From: Pseudomonas benzenivorans
Lineage (GTDB): Bacteria > Pseudomonadota > Gammaproteobacteria > Pseudomonadales > Pseudomonadaceae
Direction of reading: 5' to 3'
NCBI RefSeq assembly: GCF_033547155.1
Contig: NZ_CP137892.1
Location: 1,736,001-1,800,000 of the forward strand
DNA length: 64,000 nucleotides
Positions within the stretch are counted from its first letter, which is position 1; each line of letters starts with the position of its first letter. A program made the translations under genes and the position numbers. Shown piece by piece: positions 26,748 through 34,619 of the stretch. The notes under the pieces are model-generated. The model was not told the DNA's origin. It made no database searches and was given only the letters and a program-made list of their open reading frames with translations.

Positions 26748-29714
26748 TCAGCCCGCCAGGCCAGCCTTGGCCAGCACCTCTGCCTCGTCCACCGCATCGA
26801 TCTGCGCCTTCTGCATGAAGCGTTCGGCATACTCGCGATAGACCCGCGCCCGCACGAACAGGCCGAACAGCTCGGGGTCGATATGCCCCGTGCGGCACAT
26901 CTCGGCCATCAGCGTCAGTGACTCCGACAGCAGTTTGCCTTTCTTGTAGGGGCGATCCACCGCGGTCAGCGCCTCGAAGATGTCGGCGATCGCCATCATC
27001 CGTGCCGGCAGGCTCATCTGTTCGCGGCGCAGGCGTTTCGGATAGCCGCTGCCGTCGACCTTCTCGTGATGACCGCCGGCGATCTCGCTGACCTCCCGCA
27101 GGTGCGGCGGGAAGGGCAGGCGATCGAGCATGAGGATGGTCTGCACTATGTGGTGGTTGATGATGTAGCGCTCCTCGTCGGTCAGGGTGCCGCGCCCGGT
27201 GCTCAGATTGTGCAGTTCGCCGCGGTTGAACTTGTACTGCGGCACCTCCAGGCGGAAGCCCCAGGGGTTGTCCGCCGCGATCAGCTCGTCGGCCGGGCGT
27301 TCGACCAGGTGCTCGGGCTTGTCGGCCAGCAAGGCTTCCTCCACCGGCAGTTCCTGCGCAGGGCGGCGCTGCTGGCGCCGGGCCTCCTCCCAGGACACGC
27401 CGAGGCGGTCGTCCAGGGTGCGGGTCCAGGTGCGTGCGGCGATCTGCCGGAGCCGCTGCAGGTCGGCCTCGGCCATGGTTTCGCCGCCCAGGTTGCAGGC
27501 GGCGACGAAGGCGAAGTCCTCGTCCAGGCGGCTCAGCGTCTCGTCGCGCAGAGCGGCCAGCCGCGTCGCCTCGCCGCCTTCGGCGCAGCCCTGCCAGTAG
27601 GCGATCCAGGCGTCGCGCTTGAGTACCTCGAAGCGCATGCGCACCTCGTGGATGCGGTCGTACAGGGTCTCCAGCTTGGTCGCCTTGTCCACCACGTACT
27701 CGGGGGTGGTCACCTTGCCGCAATCGTGCAGCCAGGCGGCGATATGCAGGGCCTCCCATTCCTCGGCAGTCGGCCGGTAGTCGCGGAAGGCCGGATCGTC
27801 GCTGTCCGCCGCGGCGCGGGCGAGCATCAGGGCGATCTCCGGCACGCGCTGGCAGTGGCCGCCGGTGTAGGGGCTCTTGGCATCGATGGCGCCGGCGACC
27901 AGCTGGATGATGGCATCGAGCAGCTTCTTCTGCCGCAGCAGCAGGCGCTGGCTCTCGATGCACAGGGCGGCGACCCCGGAGACCGCCTCGACGAAGGCCA
28001 CGCGTTCGCGGCGCGGCATGGCCGGCTCGTCGGTCTCGCCGCGGTCGCAGTGCAACAGTACCAGCACGCCGACTGTGTCGCCCTGGCGGTTGTGCAGGCC
28101 GGCGGCGACCAGATGGACCCGCGGGCTGTCGAGGGCGCGTAGCAGGCTGCGGTAGTCGCCGGCCTGGTCGAAGCCGAGGGACAGCACCGTGCTGGGGCCA
28201 CCGCCGGCCGGGCCGCGCAGCCACTGCGGCAATGCGTCGGCGCTCACCTCGTAGCCGGGGATGTCGTGTCGAGCGAGGTCGTGGCGCTGGCCGTCGAGGA
28301 ACAGCCCACGGGGTTCGAGCCGGCCCTTGTCGGCGTCGATCAGGTAGATCAGCCCGCCCTGGGCCTGGCTGATGCCCACGGTTTCCTCCAGCACCCGTTC
28401 GAGCAGGGTGTCGAAGCGGGTCACGGCGGACAGGCTGGCGGCGATCTCCAGGAAGCTGGCGATGGTTTCTTTCATCTGTTTCATGGACACCGCCAGCTGG
28501 TCGACCTCCAGTACCGGCGAGTGGCCGCTGGTGGGTTGCTTGAAGTCGAAGCGGCGGATCGCCTCGGCTTCGGCGACCAGGGCCTTGAGCGGTTTGGCCA
28601 CGATGCGCGAGGTCAGCCAGCCCAGCGGCAGGCATAGCAGCAGGGTGGTCAGGGTGATCAGCGCGCCTTGCCAGCGCATGCGGTAGGCGTCCTCCAGCAG
28701 CTCGTCTTCCGGCACCAGCAGGGCCAGGAACAGGCCCTGGGGGCCGCCTTCCAGCAGGCGGCTGCGCGAGGCCACCCAGCGGCGCTTGCCCAGCTCGAGC
28801 ACGCTCTGTTGCAGCTCGCCGGTGTCATCGGCCAGCAGGGCGTCGATTTCGGGGCTGAGTTCGCGGGCCGGGCTGAGTATCGCCTCGCCATCCATCATCA
28901 TCGTCAGGCGGGCGCTGTCGGGGTAGGCCACCGCATTGCCGGCGGGGTCGTAGAGGAGGATCTGGCTGCTGGCGGTGATCTGTTGATCGGTCAGGGTGGC
29001 GGACAGTTCGGCCAGGGTCAGGTCTGCCGCAATTACCCGGGTCAGGCCGCTGCGCCTGGCCAGGGTGGTGCCGACTTCGGGGCTGGCAAAGAACACGTAG
29101 GGGGCGGTGGTGATCTGGCCGCCGTCCACCCGGGCGCGGCGGTACCAGGGGCGGGTGCGCGGGTCGTAGTCTTCCTCAGGACGGGCGCGGCGGCTGATCA
29201 GGTTCAACGAGCCGTCGTAGAACAGATAGGCGGCTTCGACGTCCCCGGCGCTGCGGTCGATCGACCAGACCTGGAAGGCCGCGTTGTCCGGCGCGGAGAA
29301 GCGCAGCTTCATGGCCTCGTCGCGCAGCGGCCGGACCATGAAGAAGTCGCCGTCGTCGTCGCCGAGGTACAGCGAGGCCATCTGCGGGTTGTCGCGCAGG
29401 GCCTGGGCGAAGGGCTTGAGCAGGGGCAGGCGGCCCGGCAGGTTGCCGGCCTGGCTGGCCTCGTTGAGGGCCAGCAGACTGAGCAGTTGGCGGATTGGCT
29501 GGTAGGTGTGCTCGAGGTCGAGCTGGACGTTCTGCTGGACCTGCTCGAACAGCTTGGTGCTGCTGGCGAAGATGATCTGGGTGGTTTGCCGATGGTTGAA
29601 CAGCCCGAGCAAGGTGCCGGTCAGGAGTAGCAGCAGGGTGAAGAGCAGGCTGATGTGCACATGCAGGGGAAACCGGCGGTCGCGGGGCCAGAATCTGCGG
29701 GGCATAGCGCTCAC
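26748..29714 (-). CDS. Membrane sensor HD-GYP c-di-GMP phosphodiesterase
   Basis: 988 residues. Transmembrane helix at about 20-40, a periplasmic Cache-type sensor region (about 45-345, with YDPRTRPWYRRARVDGG), a second helix at about 350-370, a HAMP domain (IVAKPLKALVAEAEAIRRFD), a GAF-like domain (about 425-590) and a C-terminal HD-GYP domain. The HD pair is in AAWLHDCGK and the GYP signature is HHEKVDGSGYPKRL, with about 200 extra residues between them. HD-GYP proteins hydrolyse c-di-GMP; the conserved residues suggest activity. MSAMPRR has two possible ATGs three codons apart. Such an enzyme could feed into the c-di-GMP-controlled adhesin system nearby, but no direct link is seen. Confidence 0.9.
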   Translation of the reverse strand: MSAMPRRFWPRDRRFPLHVHISLLFTLLLLLTGTLLGLFNHRQTTQIIFASSTKLFEQVQQNVQLDLEHTYQPIRQLLSLLALNEASQAGNLPGRLPLLKPFAQALRDNPQMASLYLGDDDGDFFMVRPLRDEAMKLRFSAPDNAAFQVWSIDRSAGDVEAAYLFYDGSLNLISRRARPEEDYDPRTRPWYRRARVDGGQITTAPYVFFASPEVGTTLARRSGLTRVIAADLTLAELSATLTDQQITASSQILLYDPAGNAVAYPDSARLTMMMDGEAILSPARELSPEIDALLADDTGELQQSVLELGKRRWVASRSRLLEGGPQGLFLALLVPEDELLEDAYRMRWQGALITLTTLLLCLPLGWLTSRIVAKPLKALVAEAEAIRRFDFKQPTSGHSPVLEVDQLAVSMKQMKETIASFLEIAASLSAVTRFDTLLERVLEETVGISQAQGGLIYLIDADKGRLEPRGLFLDGQRHDLARHDIPGYEVSADALPQWLRGPAGGGPSTVLSLGFDQAGDYRSLLRALDSPRVHLVAAGLHNRQGDTVGVLVLLHCDRGETDEPAMPRRERVAFVEAVSGVAALCIESQRLLLRQKKLLDAIIQLVAGAIDAKSPYTGGHCQRVPEIALMLARAAADSDDPAFRDYRPTAEEWEALHIAAWLHDCGKVTTPEYVVDKATKLETLYDRIHEVRMRFEVLKRDAWIAYWQGCAEGGEATRLAALRDETLSRLDEDFAFVAACNLGGETMAEADLQRLRQIAARTWTRTLDDRLGVSWEEARRQQRRPAQELPVEEALLADKPEHLVERPADELIAADNPWGFRLEVPQYKFNRGELHNLSTGRGTLTDEERYIINHHIVQTILMLDRLPFPPHLREVSEIAGGHHEKVDGSGYPKRLRREQMSLPARMMAIADIFEALTAVDRPYKKGKLLSESLTLMAEMCRTGHIDPELFGLFVRARVYREYAERFMQKAQIDAVDEAEVLAKAGLAG

Positions 29715-29802
29715 TCCATCGGTTGCGCCGTTGAGCTCCTAAGCATAGTGGAGGGGGGCTAGAGGCGCCGGGCAACGGTCATGCCGCTGCCGCGCCGGTC
29801 GC

Positions 29803-30858
29803 TCAAGGGGCCGCCGCGCTGCGTGGCGTGCGCCGTTCCAGCAGCTGACGCAGGCCGTATACCAGCAGCGCCACGAACAGCGCCAGGACCACGCCGAACA
29901 GGACGTTGAGCAGGCGCAGCTGGGCCAGCTGCCAGTCCAGGGAGAGACTCTCGGCAAGCAGGACGAAGCCGATGGCGCTCTGCATCACGAACAGGGCGTA
30001 ATGGCTGGCCTGCAGTGCTCGGCTGAGCATGATCAAGGGAATCAGGCTGAGTACCATCAGCGTCGGGTCCTGCAGGCTGTGGCCGAGCAGAATCAACAGA
30101 CCGGCCGCGGTCATGCTGGCCAGGCTCGCTAGCAAGGCGCGCACCAGGCTGCCCTGGAACTCCAGTTGCAGGGTGGTGAGCACTGTGAGGGTCAGCCAGT
30201 AGCCGTGGTGCAGCCCGGCGAGGCTGACCACCAATCCGGCCAGGCCCATGGCCAGAGTGCAGCCCAGGGCGTGCAAACGCCACTGCCGGCGGGGCAGGCG
30301 CCTGGCGTGGCGCCTGAGTACCCTGAGGATGCTGATGAAGCGCGGCATGTACGGCCACATGCGCAGGCCATGCAGGCCGCGCAGGCCGAATGCCAGGAGC
30401 ATGGCCCAGAGGCCGCCGAGGATGAATAGGGTGGCGATCGCATGGGGGTTGTTGAGGTTGCCGATGCCGTGCTGACCCTGGCCCAGGCACAGGCAGACGA
30501 CCAGGCCCAGGCCCATCTTGCCGGCCTCGCTGCCGAAGCGTTGCAGCCAGGCCAGCAGCATGCCGAAGCTGGCGAACAGGCCCAGGCCGAGCAGCGGGTC
30601 GCCGGCCGACCAGAAGCCCAGGGCGGCGCTGCAGGCGCCGAGCCCGGTGAGCAGCAGCATCCTGAGCATGCCGAAGCGATGCAGGGGGCTGGCCTGGGCG
30701 GCTTGAAAGGCCCCGACAGAGGCCCAGAGGAAGCCGGTATGGCCGCTGAACAGCCCCAACAGCAAGGGCAGTGCACAGCCGAGCCCGGCCACCATCGCCG
30801 CGCCCCAGGCGGGTGGGCCGGCGTGCCAGCTGAAGGTTTCGCGCAGGAGCTGTCTCAT
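29803..30858 (-). CDS. FUSC-family inner-membrane protein
   Basis: 351 residues with about ten predicted membrane helices in two blocks (roughly residues 20-160 and 200-340) separated by a basic loop RRHARRLPRRQWR. This matches the FUSC/aromatic-acid-exporter-like family without the large soluble domain. The start at 30858 lies three bases after the dgt stop, so the two genes form an operon. Substrate unknown. Confidence 0.8.
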   Translation of the reverse strand: MRQLLRETFSWHAGPPAWGAAMVAGLGCALPLLLGLFSGHTGFLWASVGAFQAAQASPLHRFGMLRMLLLTGLGACSAALGFWSAGDPLLGLGLFASFGMLLAWLQRFGSEAGKMGLGLVVCLCLGQGQHGIGNLNNPHAIATLFILGGLWAMLLAFGLRGLHGLRMWPYMPRFISILRVLRRHARRLPRRQWRLHALGCTLAMGLAGLVVSLAGLHHGYWLTLTVLTTLQLEFQGSLVRALLASLASMTAAGLLILLGHSLQDPTLMVLSLIPLIMLSRALQASHYALFVMQSAIGFVLLAESLSLDWQLAQLRLLNVLFGVVLALFVALLVYGLRQLLERRTPRSAAAP

Positions 30859-30861
30859 CTA

Positions 30862-32193
30862 TTACACCGGGCTCGAGCGTCCCGTCATTTCGCGGGCCAT
30901 TTCAGTAGCGTAGCTGTCGGTCATGCCGGCGATGAAGTCGATCATGCGCAGGAAGGACTTGTGCAGCGGCCAGTCCGGGTGCGGGGCGTTGTGCCCGAGC
31001 AGGTCGAGGATGCGCCGATGCTTGAACGACGGTGAGCGACCGCCCTGCTGCTCCAGCGCCGCGCCGCAGAAGGCATTGAGGAGGATCTCCAGGGTGGTGT
31101 AGGCGCCGATCTCGTGCAGGGTCTTGCGCTTGTCCTGAAAGATCTTCTGTCGTGCCATGGCCTTGGCGCTCTGCACGCAGCGCTTGGCCGGGCCGTGCAT
31201 ATGCTCGACCAGATCGCCCGGCAGGGTGCCGGCGAGCAGGGCCGGCTGCTGGGCGACGAAGGCCTGGGCGGCGGCGTTGGTCAGGTGTTCGATGGCCTTG
31301 CCGCGCAGGATCGCCAGCTTGCGCCGGCGGGAATCCTGGGGGCCGAGCTGGCGATAGGTCTGCGGCAGGTCGTCGCCGACCAGGTCGAGCAGCAGGGCCT
31401 CGACCTCGCTGTAGTCGAGCAGCTCCATCTCCAGGCCGTCCTCCAGGTCGATCAGGCCATAGCAGATGTCGTCGGCCGCCTCCATCAGGTACACCAGCGG
31501 ATGGCGGCCCCAGCGCTGCTCCTCGAGTTGCGGCAGGCCGAGTTTGTGGGCGATCTGTTCGAGCAGCGGCAGCTCGCTCTGGTAGCAGCCGAACTTGTGC
31601 TTCTTGTAGCCCAGCGCCTCGGCGTGACGCGCCGTCCAGGGGTACTTGAGGTAGGTGCCGAGGGTGGCGTAGGTCAGGCGGGTGCCACCGTCGAACTGGT
31701 GGTACTCCAGCTGGGTGAGTACGCGAAAGCCCTGGGCATTGCCCTCGAAGTTGAGGAAGTCGGCGCGCTCGGCCTCGCTCATGGCGTCCAGCCAGCCGCG
31801 CCCGGCGGCCTGGTGGAACCAGTGGCGAATGGCGTCCTCGCCCGAGTGGCCGAACGGCGGATTGCCGATGTCGTGGGCCAGGCAGGCTGACTGCACGACC
31901 ATGCCCAGATCGCTCGGCTCGCACCAGTCGGGTAGGGCGTCGCGGATCATCTCGCCGACCCGCATGCCCAGGGAGCGGCCGACGCAGCTGACTTCCAGGG
32001 AGTGGGTCAGGCGCGTGTGGATATGGTCGTTGCTCGAGACCGGGTGTACCTGGGTCTTGCGCCCCAGGCGGCGGAAGGCACCGGAGAAGATGATGCGGTC
32101 GTGGTCTTTGTGAAAGGGGCTGCGGCCCAGTTCGTCGGCGCTGTGCGCCGGTTTGCCGAGTCGTTCGCGGGTGAGCAGGGTTTGCCAGTCCAA
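30862..32193 (-). CDS. dgt: dGTP triphosphohydrolase-like HD protein
   Basis: 443 residues if the TTG at 32193 is used; this gives (M)[13 protein letters not shown], and GAGGA lies seven bases upstream. A longer frame to 32346 lacks a ribosome binding site and begins with non-conserved sequence. The HD-domain motifs are [18 protein letters not shown] (about 61-78), [16 protein letters not shown] and [16 protein letters not shown]. The enzyme cleaves dGTP to deoxyguanosine and triphosphate and related members act on other dNTPs. First gene of an operon with the FUSC protein. Confidence 0.93.
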   Translation of the reverse strand: MDWQTLLTRERLGKPAHSADELGRSPFHKDHDRIIFSGAFRRLGRKTQVHPVSSNDHIHTRLTHSLEVSCVGRSLGMRVGEMIRDALPDWCEPSDLGMVVQSACLAHDIGNPPFGHSGEDAIRHWFHQAAGRGWLDAMSEAERADFLNFEGNAQGFRVLTQLEYHQFDGGTRLTYATLGTYLKYPWTARHAEALGYKKHKFGCYQSELPLLEQIAHKLGLPQLEEQRWGRHPLVYLMEAADDICYGLIDLEDGLEMELLDYSEVEALLLDLVGDDLPQTYRQLGPQDSRRRKLAILRGKAIEHLTNAAAQAFVAQQPALLAGTLPGDLVEHMHGPAKRCVQSAKAMARQKIFQDKRKTLHEIGAYTTLEILLNAFCGAALEQQGGRSPSFKHRRILDLLGHNAPHPDWPLHKSFLRMIDFIAGMTDSYATEMAREMTGRSSPV

Positions 32194-32500
32194 GGCCGGT
32201 CCTCGCCATTCAGTGGCCGATGGTTCTAGCTTCCGGGTTAGCGTGAGCGGCCGCAAGCCTCGCGTGGAGTTGTGCTGTGGCGGCCGTCGCGGTTCGGCAT
32301 AAGCGGGTCGTGCCTGGCGGGCAGGGATCGGCACTGCTAGGGTCAATTCTGGGTGCCGATGAAAGCATTTGGCCAGTTATGCCGTTGAACCGTGGCGCTG
32401 TTCGAGTGTGTCCGCGCACCCCGATTGGCCTAGCTCCGTTGAGGTGGGCGTTGTGTATTAGGCGCTGGATGACGCGGTATCCGCTCTTAGAGGTGAGTGT
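32194..32500. other. Intergenic region dgt / doxX
   Basis: 307 bp between two divergent genes. It should carry both promoters, but I cannot pick a convincing -35/-10 pair. Open frames on both strands here have no recognisable product. Confidence 0.6.
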
Positions 32501-32878
32501 ATGAACAATGCAATCGTCTTGCTCGCTCGACTGCTGCTCGCACATATTTTCCTACTGGCTGGCATCAACAAGATCGGTGGCTACGCCGGCACTCAGGGTT
32601 ACATGGAAAGCATGGGGGTGCCGGGGGCGTTGTTGCCGCTGGTGATACTGCTGGAGGTAGGCGGCGGCCTGGCCCTGATACTCGGTTTTCTCACCCGTTG
32701 GGCAGCCCTGGCGTTGGCCGGCTTCTCGGTGGCGGCCGCAGTGATTTTTCACACGAACTTCGACGAACAGATGCAGATGATCCTGTTCATGAAGAATTTC
32801 GCCATGGCCGGTGGCTTGCTCATGCTGTATGTGCATGGGGCGGGGGCCATCAGCATCGATGCCATGCGTGGTCGATAA
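32501..32878 (+). CDS. DoxX family membrane protein
   Basis: 125 residues with four membrane helices. The DoxX signature is visible: LLARLLLAHIFLLAGINKIGGY at the N-terminus, ILLEVGGGLALILGFLTRWAALAL in the middle and FMKNFAMAGGLLML at the end. GAGGTGAGTGT before the ATG supports the start. DoxX proteins are small membrane proteins linked to redox stress and quinone or thiosulfate chemistry in some species; the role here is unknown. It stands alone. Confidence 0.9.
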   Translation: MNNAIVLLARLLLAHIFLLAGINKIGGYAGTQGYMESMGVPGALLPLVILLEVGGGLALILGFLTRWAALALAGFSVAAAVIFHTNFDEQMQMILFMKNFAMAGGLLMLYVHGAGAISIDAMRGR

Positions 32879-32912
32879 AAGTCTGACTGCAGGCTGTCGT
32901 GGCAATTGAGGT

Positions 32913-32951
32913 GAGCCGTCGCCCCGGCTGCGTACGCAGAGGCGACGGCTC
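32913..32951. terminator. Long hairpin between convergent doxX and lapC
   Basis: Perfect 11-bp stem GAGCCGTCGCC / GGCGACGGCTC around a 17-base loop that is itself partly palindromic (CTGCGTACGCAG). There is no T-run. The position between two converging stop codons suggests a bidirectional terminator. Confidence 0.6.
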
Positions 32952-32980
32952 TGGCACGGCCCCTTGGCCCTTAAGTGTCC

Positions 32981-34339
32981 TTATCGCTCGCGCAGCGCTT
33001 CGGCGCGGGCCTTGAGCACGGGCTTGAGCAGGTAGTCCAGCACGCTTTTCTCGCCGGTGATGATGTCGACCGTGGCGATCATGCCGGGGATGATCAGCAG
33101 CGGTTGCTCGTCGCTGCCCAGGTGGCTCTTATCGGTACGCACTTGGATCAGGTAGAAACTGTTGCCTTCTTCATCGGTGATGGTGTCCGCGCTGATCAGC
33201 TCCAGGTTGGCTTTCATGCCGCCGTAGATGGTGTAGTCGTAGGCGCTGAACTTGACCATGGCCTTCTGTCCCGGGTGCAGGAAGGCCACGTCCTGGGGGC
33301 GCACCTTGGCTTCTACCAGCAGGCTGTCTTCCAGCGGCACGATTTCCAGGATGTCGCTGCCGGGCTGGACGACGCCGCCGATGGTGTTGATCTTCAGTTG
33401 CTTGATGACGCCCTTGACCGGGGAAAGCACCGTGGTGCGACTGACCCGGTCCTCGATGGCGGAACTGGTGGCGGTGATCTTCTTCAGTTCCGTACGCGCT
33501 TCGTTGAGTGCCTTGAAGGCTTCGGCACGAAAGGCCAACTCGGACTCCTCGATCTTGCTCTTGATTTCGCCGATGGCGGCCTCAGCCCGGGGAATGGCCA
33601 GGTTGGTGGCATTCAGCGAGCCGCGGGCCTCCACTGCGCTGCGGCGCAGGCGGAGGATCTCCACCTGGGAGATCGCGCCGCTGGCGACCAGCGGCTGCGA
33701 CATGTTCAGCTCCTGCTGCAGCAGGCCGAGGCTCGAGCGGTACTGCTGGGCTTTGGAACGGAATTCCGCCAGTTCCTGCTCCTTCTGCCGCAGCTGCTTG
33801 CCGAGCGTGCGCTGTTCGCTCTGCAGGCGCTCCTGACGCGAGCGGTGCAAGGCCAGCTCGTCCTCGGCCAGTTGCGGTGCGCTGGCGGCGATGTCGTCCG
33901 GCAGGTCCATGGGCCGGCCCTCGGCTTCGGCGCTCAGCCGTTCGATGCGGGCGATCAGCGCCAGGCGGTCGGCCTCGGTTTCGCCTTGGTTGGAGAGAAA
34001 GCGGGTGTCGTCCAGGCGCAGCAGCACATCGCCTTTGTTCACCACCTGGCCTTCGCGCACGAAAATCTCGCTGACGATGCCGCCTTCGAGATTCTGTATG
34101 ACTTGAACCTTGCTCGAGGGAATCGCCTTGCCTTCGCCGGTGGTGACTTCCTCCAGCACGGCGAAATGTGCCCAGACCAAAGCCGCGAGCAGGCAGGCGG
34201 CGACCAGCCACAGGGTGATTCGCGAGAACCAGGGGGGCGCTTCCAGCACGGTGCCCTCGACCTCCGGCATGAACTCGGTGTCCAGCTTCTGTCGCCGCAG
34301 GCTGGAGAAGTAATCGCTTGTCGACTGATTGGCTTGCAT
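32981..34339 (-). CDS. lapC: Type I secretion membrane-fusion protein (HlyD/LapC)
   Basis: About 452 residues. Of two ATGs, 34345 and 34339, the second is favoured because AGGA lies seven bases before it and only one base before the first. One transmembrane helix (about 37-55, LWLVAACLLAALVWAHFAVLEE), then a biotinyl-lipoyl-like HlyD domain beginning VIQNLEGGIVSEIFVREGQVV, long coiled coils (about 140-290), and the C-terminal beta part with VKGVIKQLKINTIGGVVQPG and ending RAEALRER. It bridges LapB and the outer-membrane LapE to export LapA. It is last in the minus-strand lapE-lapB-lapC cluster, separated from lapB by a 271-bp palindromic element. Confidence 0.93.
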   Translation of the reverse strand: MQANQSTSDYFSSLRRQKLDTEFMPEVEGTVLEAPPWFSRITLWLVAACLLAALVWAHFAVLEEVTTGEGKAIPSSKVQVIQNLEGGIVSEIFVREGQVVNKGDVLLRLDDTRFLSNQGETEADRLALIARIERLSAEAEGRPMDLPDDIAASAPQLAEDELALHRSRQERLQSEQRTLGKQLRQKEQELAEFRSKAQQYRSSLGLLQQELNMSQPLVASGAISQVEILRLRRSAVEARGSLNATNLAIPRAEAAIGEIKSKIEESELAFRAEAFKALNEARTELKKITATSSAIEDRVSRTTVLSPVKGVIKQLKINTIGGVVQPGSDILEIVPLEDSLLVEAKVRPQDVAFLHPGQKAMVKFSAYDYTIYGGMKANLELISADTITDEEGNSFYLIQVRTDKSHLGSDEQPLLIIPGMIATVDIITGEKSVLDYLLKPVLKARAEALRER

Positions 34340-34348
34340 GGGCATGTC

Positions 34349-34619
34349 CTAGGGTCTGTTCCCGTTTCATCGCGAGGCGCGTTGCCCCGGGAAATGGTCC
34401 CCGGTTAGGCGCAGGACGCAGGTAATGGTTATTCCCTTGCCAAGTCCTGCAACAACAGCGGGGACCATTTCCCGCACAACCCAGCGGGCCGGGCCGGGTT
34501 TTGCGCGATGCTGCGTTTCTCGACACTTATTTGGAACAACCAAACTTCGTGTCTCGTGCCTGGCCTCGCGCACAAACCGGCTCCGGCGCGACCGCAAGTG
34601 AAACGGGAACAGACCCTAG
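34349..34619. repeat. MITE-like palindromic element between lapB and lapC
   Basis: The element is bounded by a perfect 21-bp inverted repeat at 34349-34369 and 34599-34619 (outer end CTAGGGTCTGTTCC). Inside lie a 15-bp inverted repeat GGGAAATGGTCCCCG at 34389-34403 with its complement at 34459-34473 and a nested 7-bp pair GCAGGAC/GTCCTGC at 34411-34417 and 34444-34450, so the RNA would fold into a long hairpin. No transposase or open frame of interest is present. Ends C-TA-GGG and CCC-TA-G fit insertion at TA, as for IS630/mariner-type MITEs (inference). Its left end lies 3 bp from the lapC start region and its right end contains the lapB stop codon. Confidence 0.75.

Noticed and set aside
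32194..32545. Minus-strand frame in the dgt/doxX gap
   Set aside because: No ribosome binding site, no family resemblance, overlaps the doxX start.
34349..34619. Palindromic element as a simple transcription terminator
   Set aside because: The 21-bp matching ends at both borders and lack of a T-run after the inner hairpin fit an inserted element better, although an effect on transcription remains possible.
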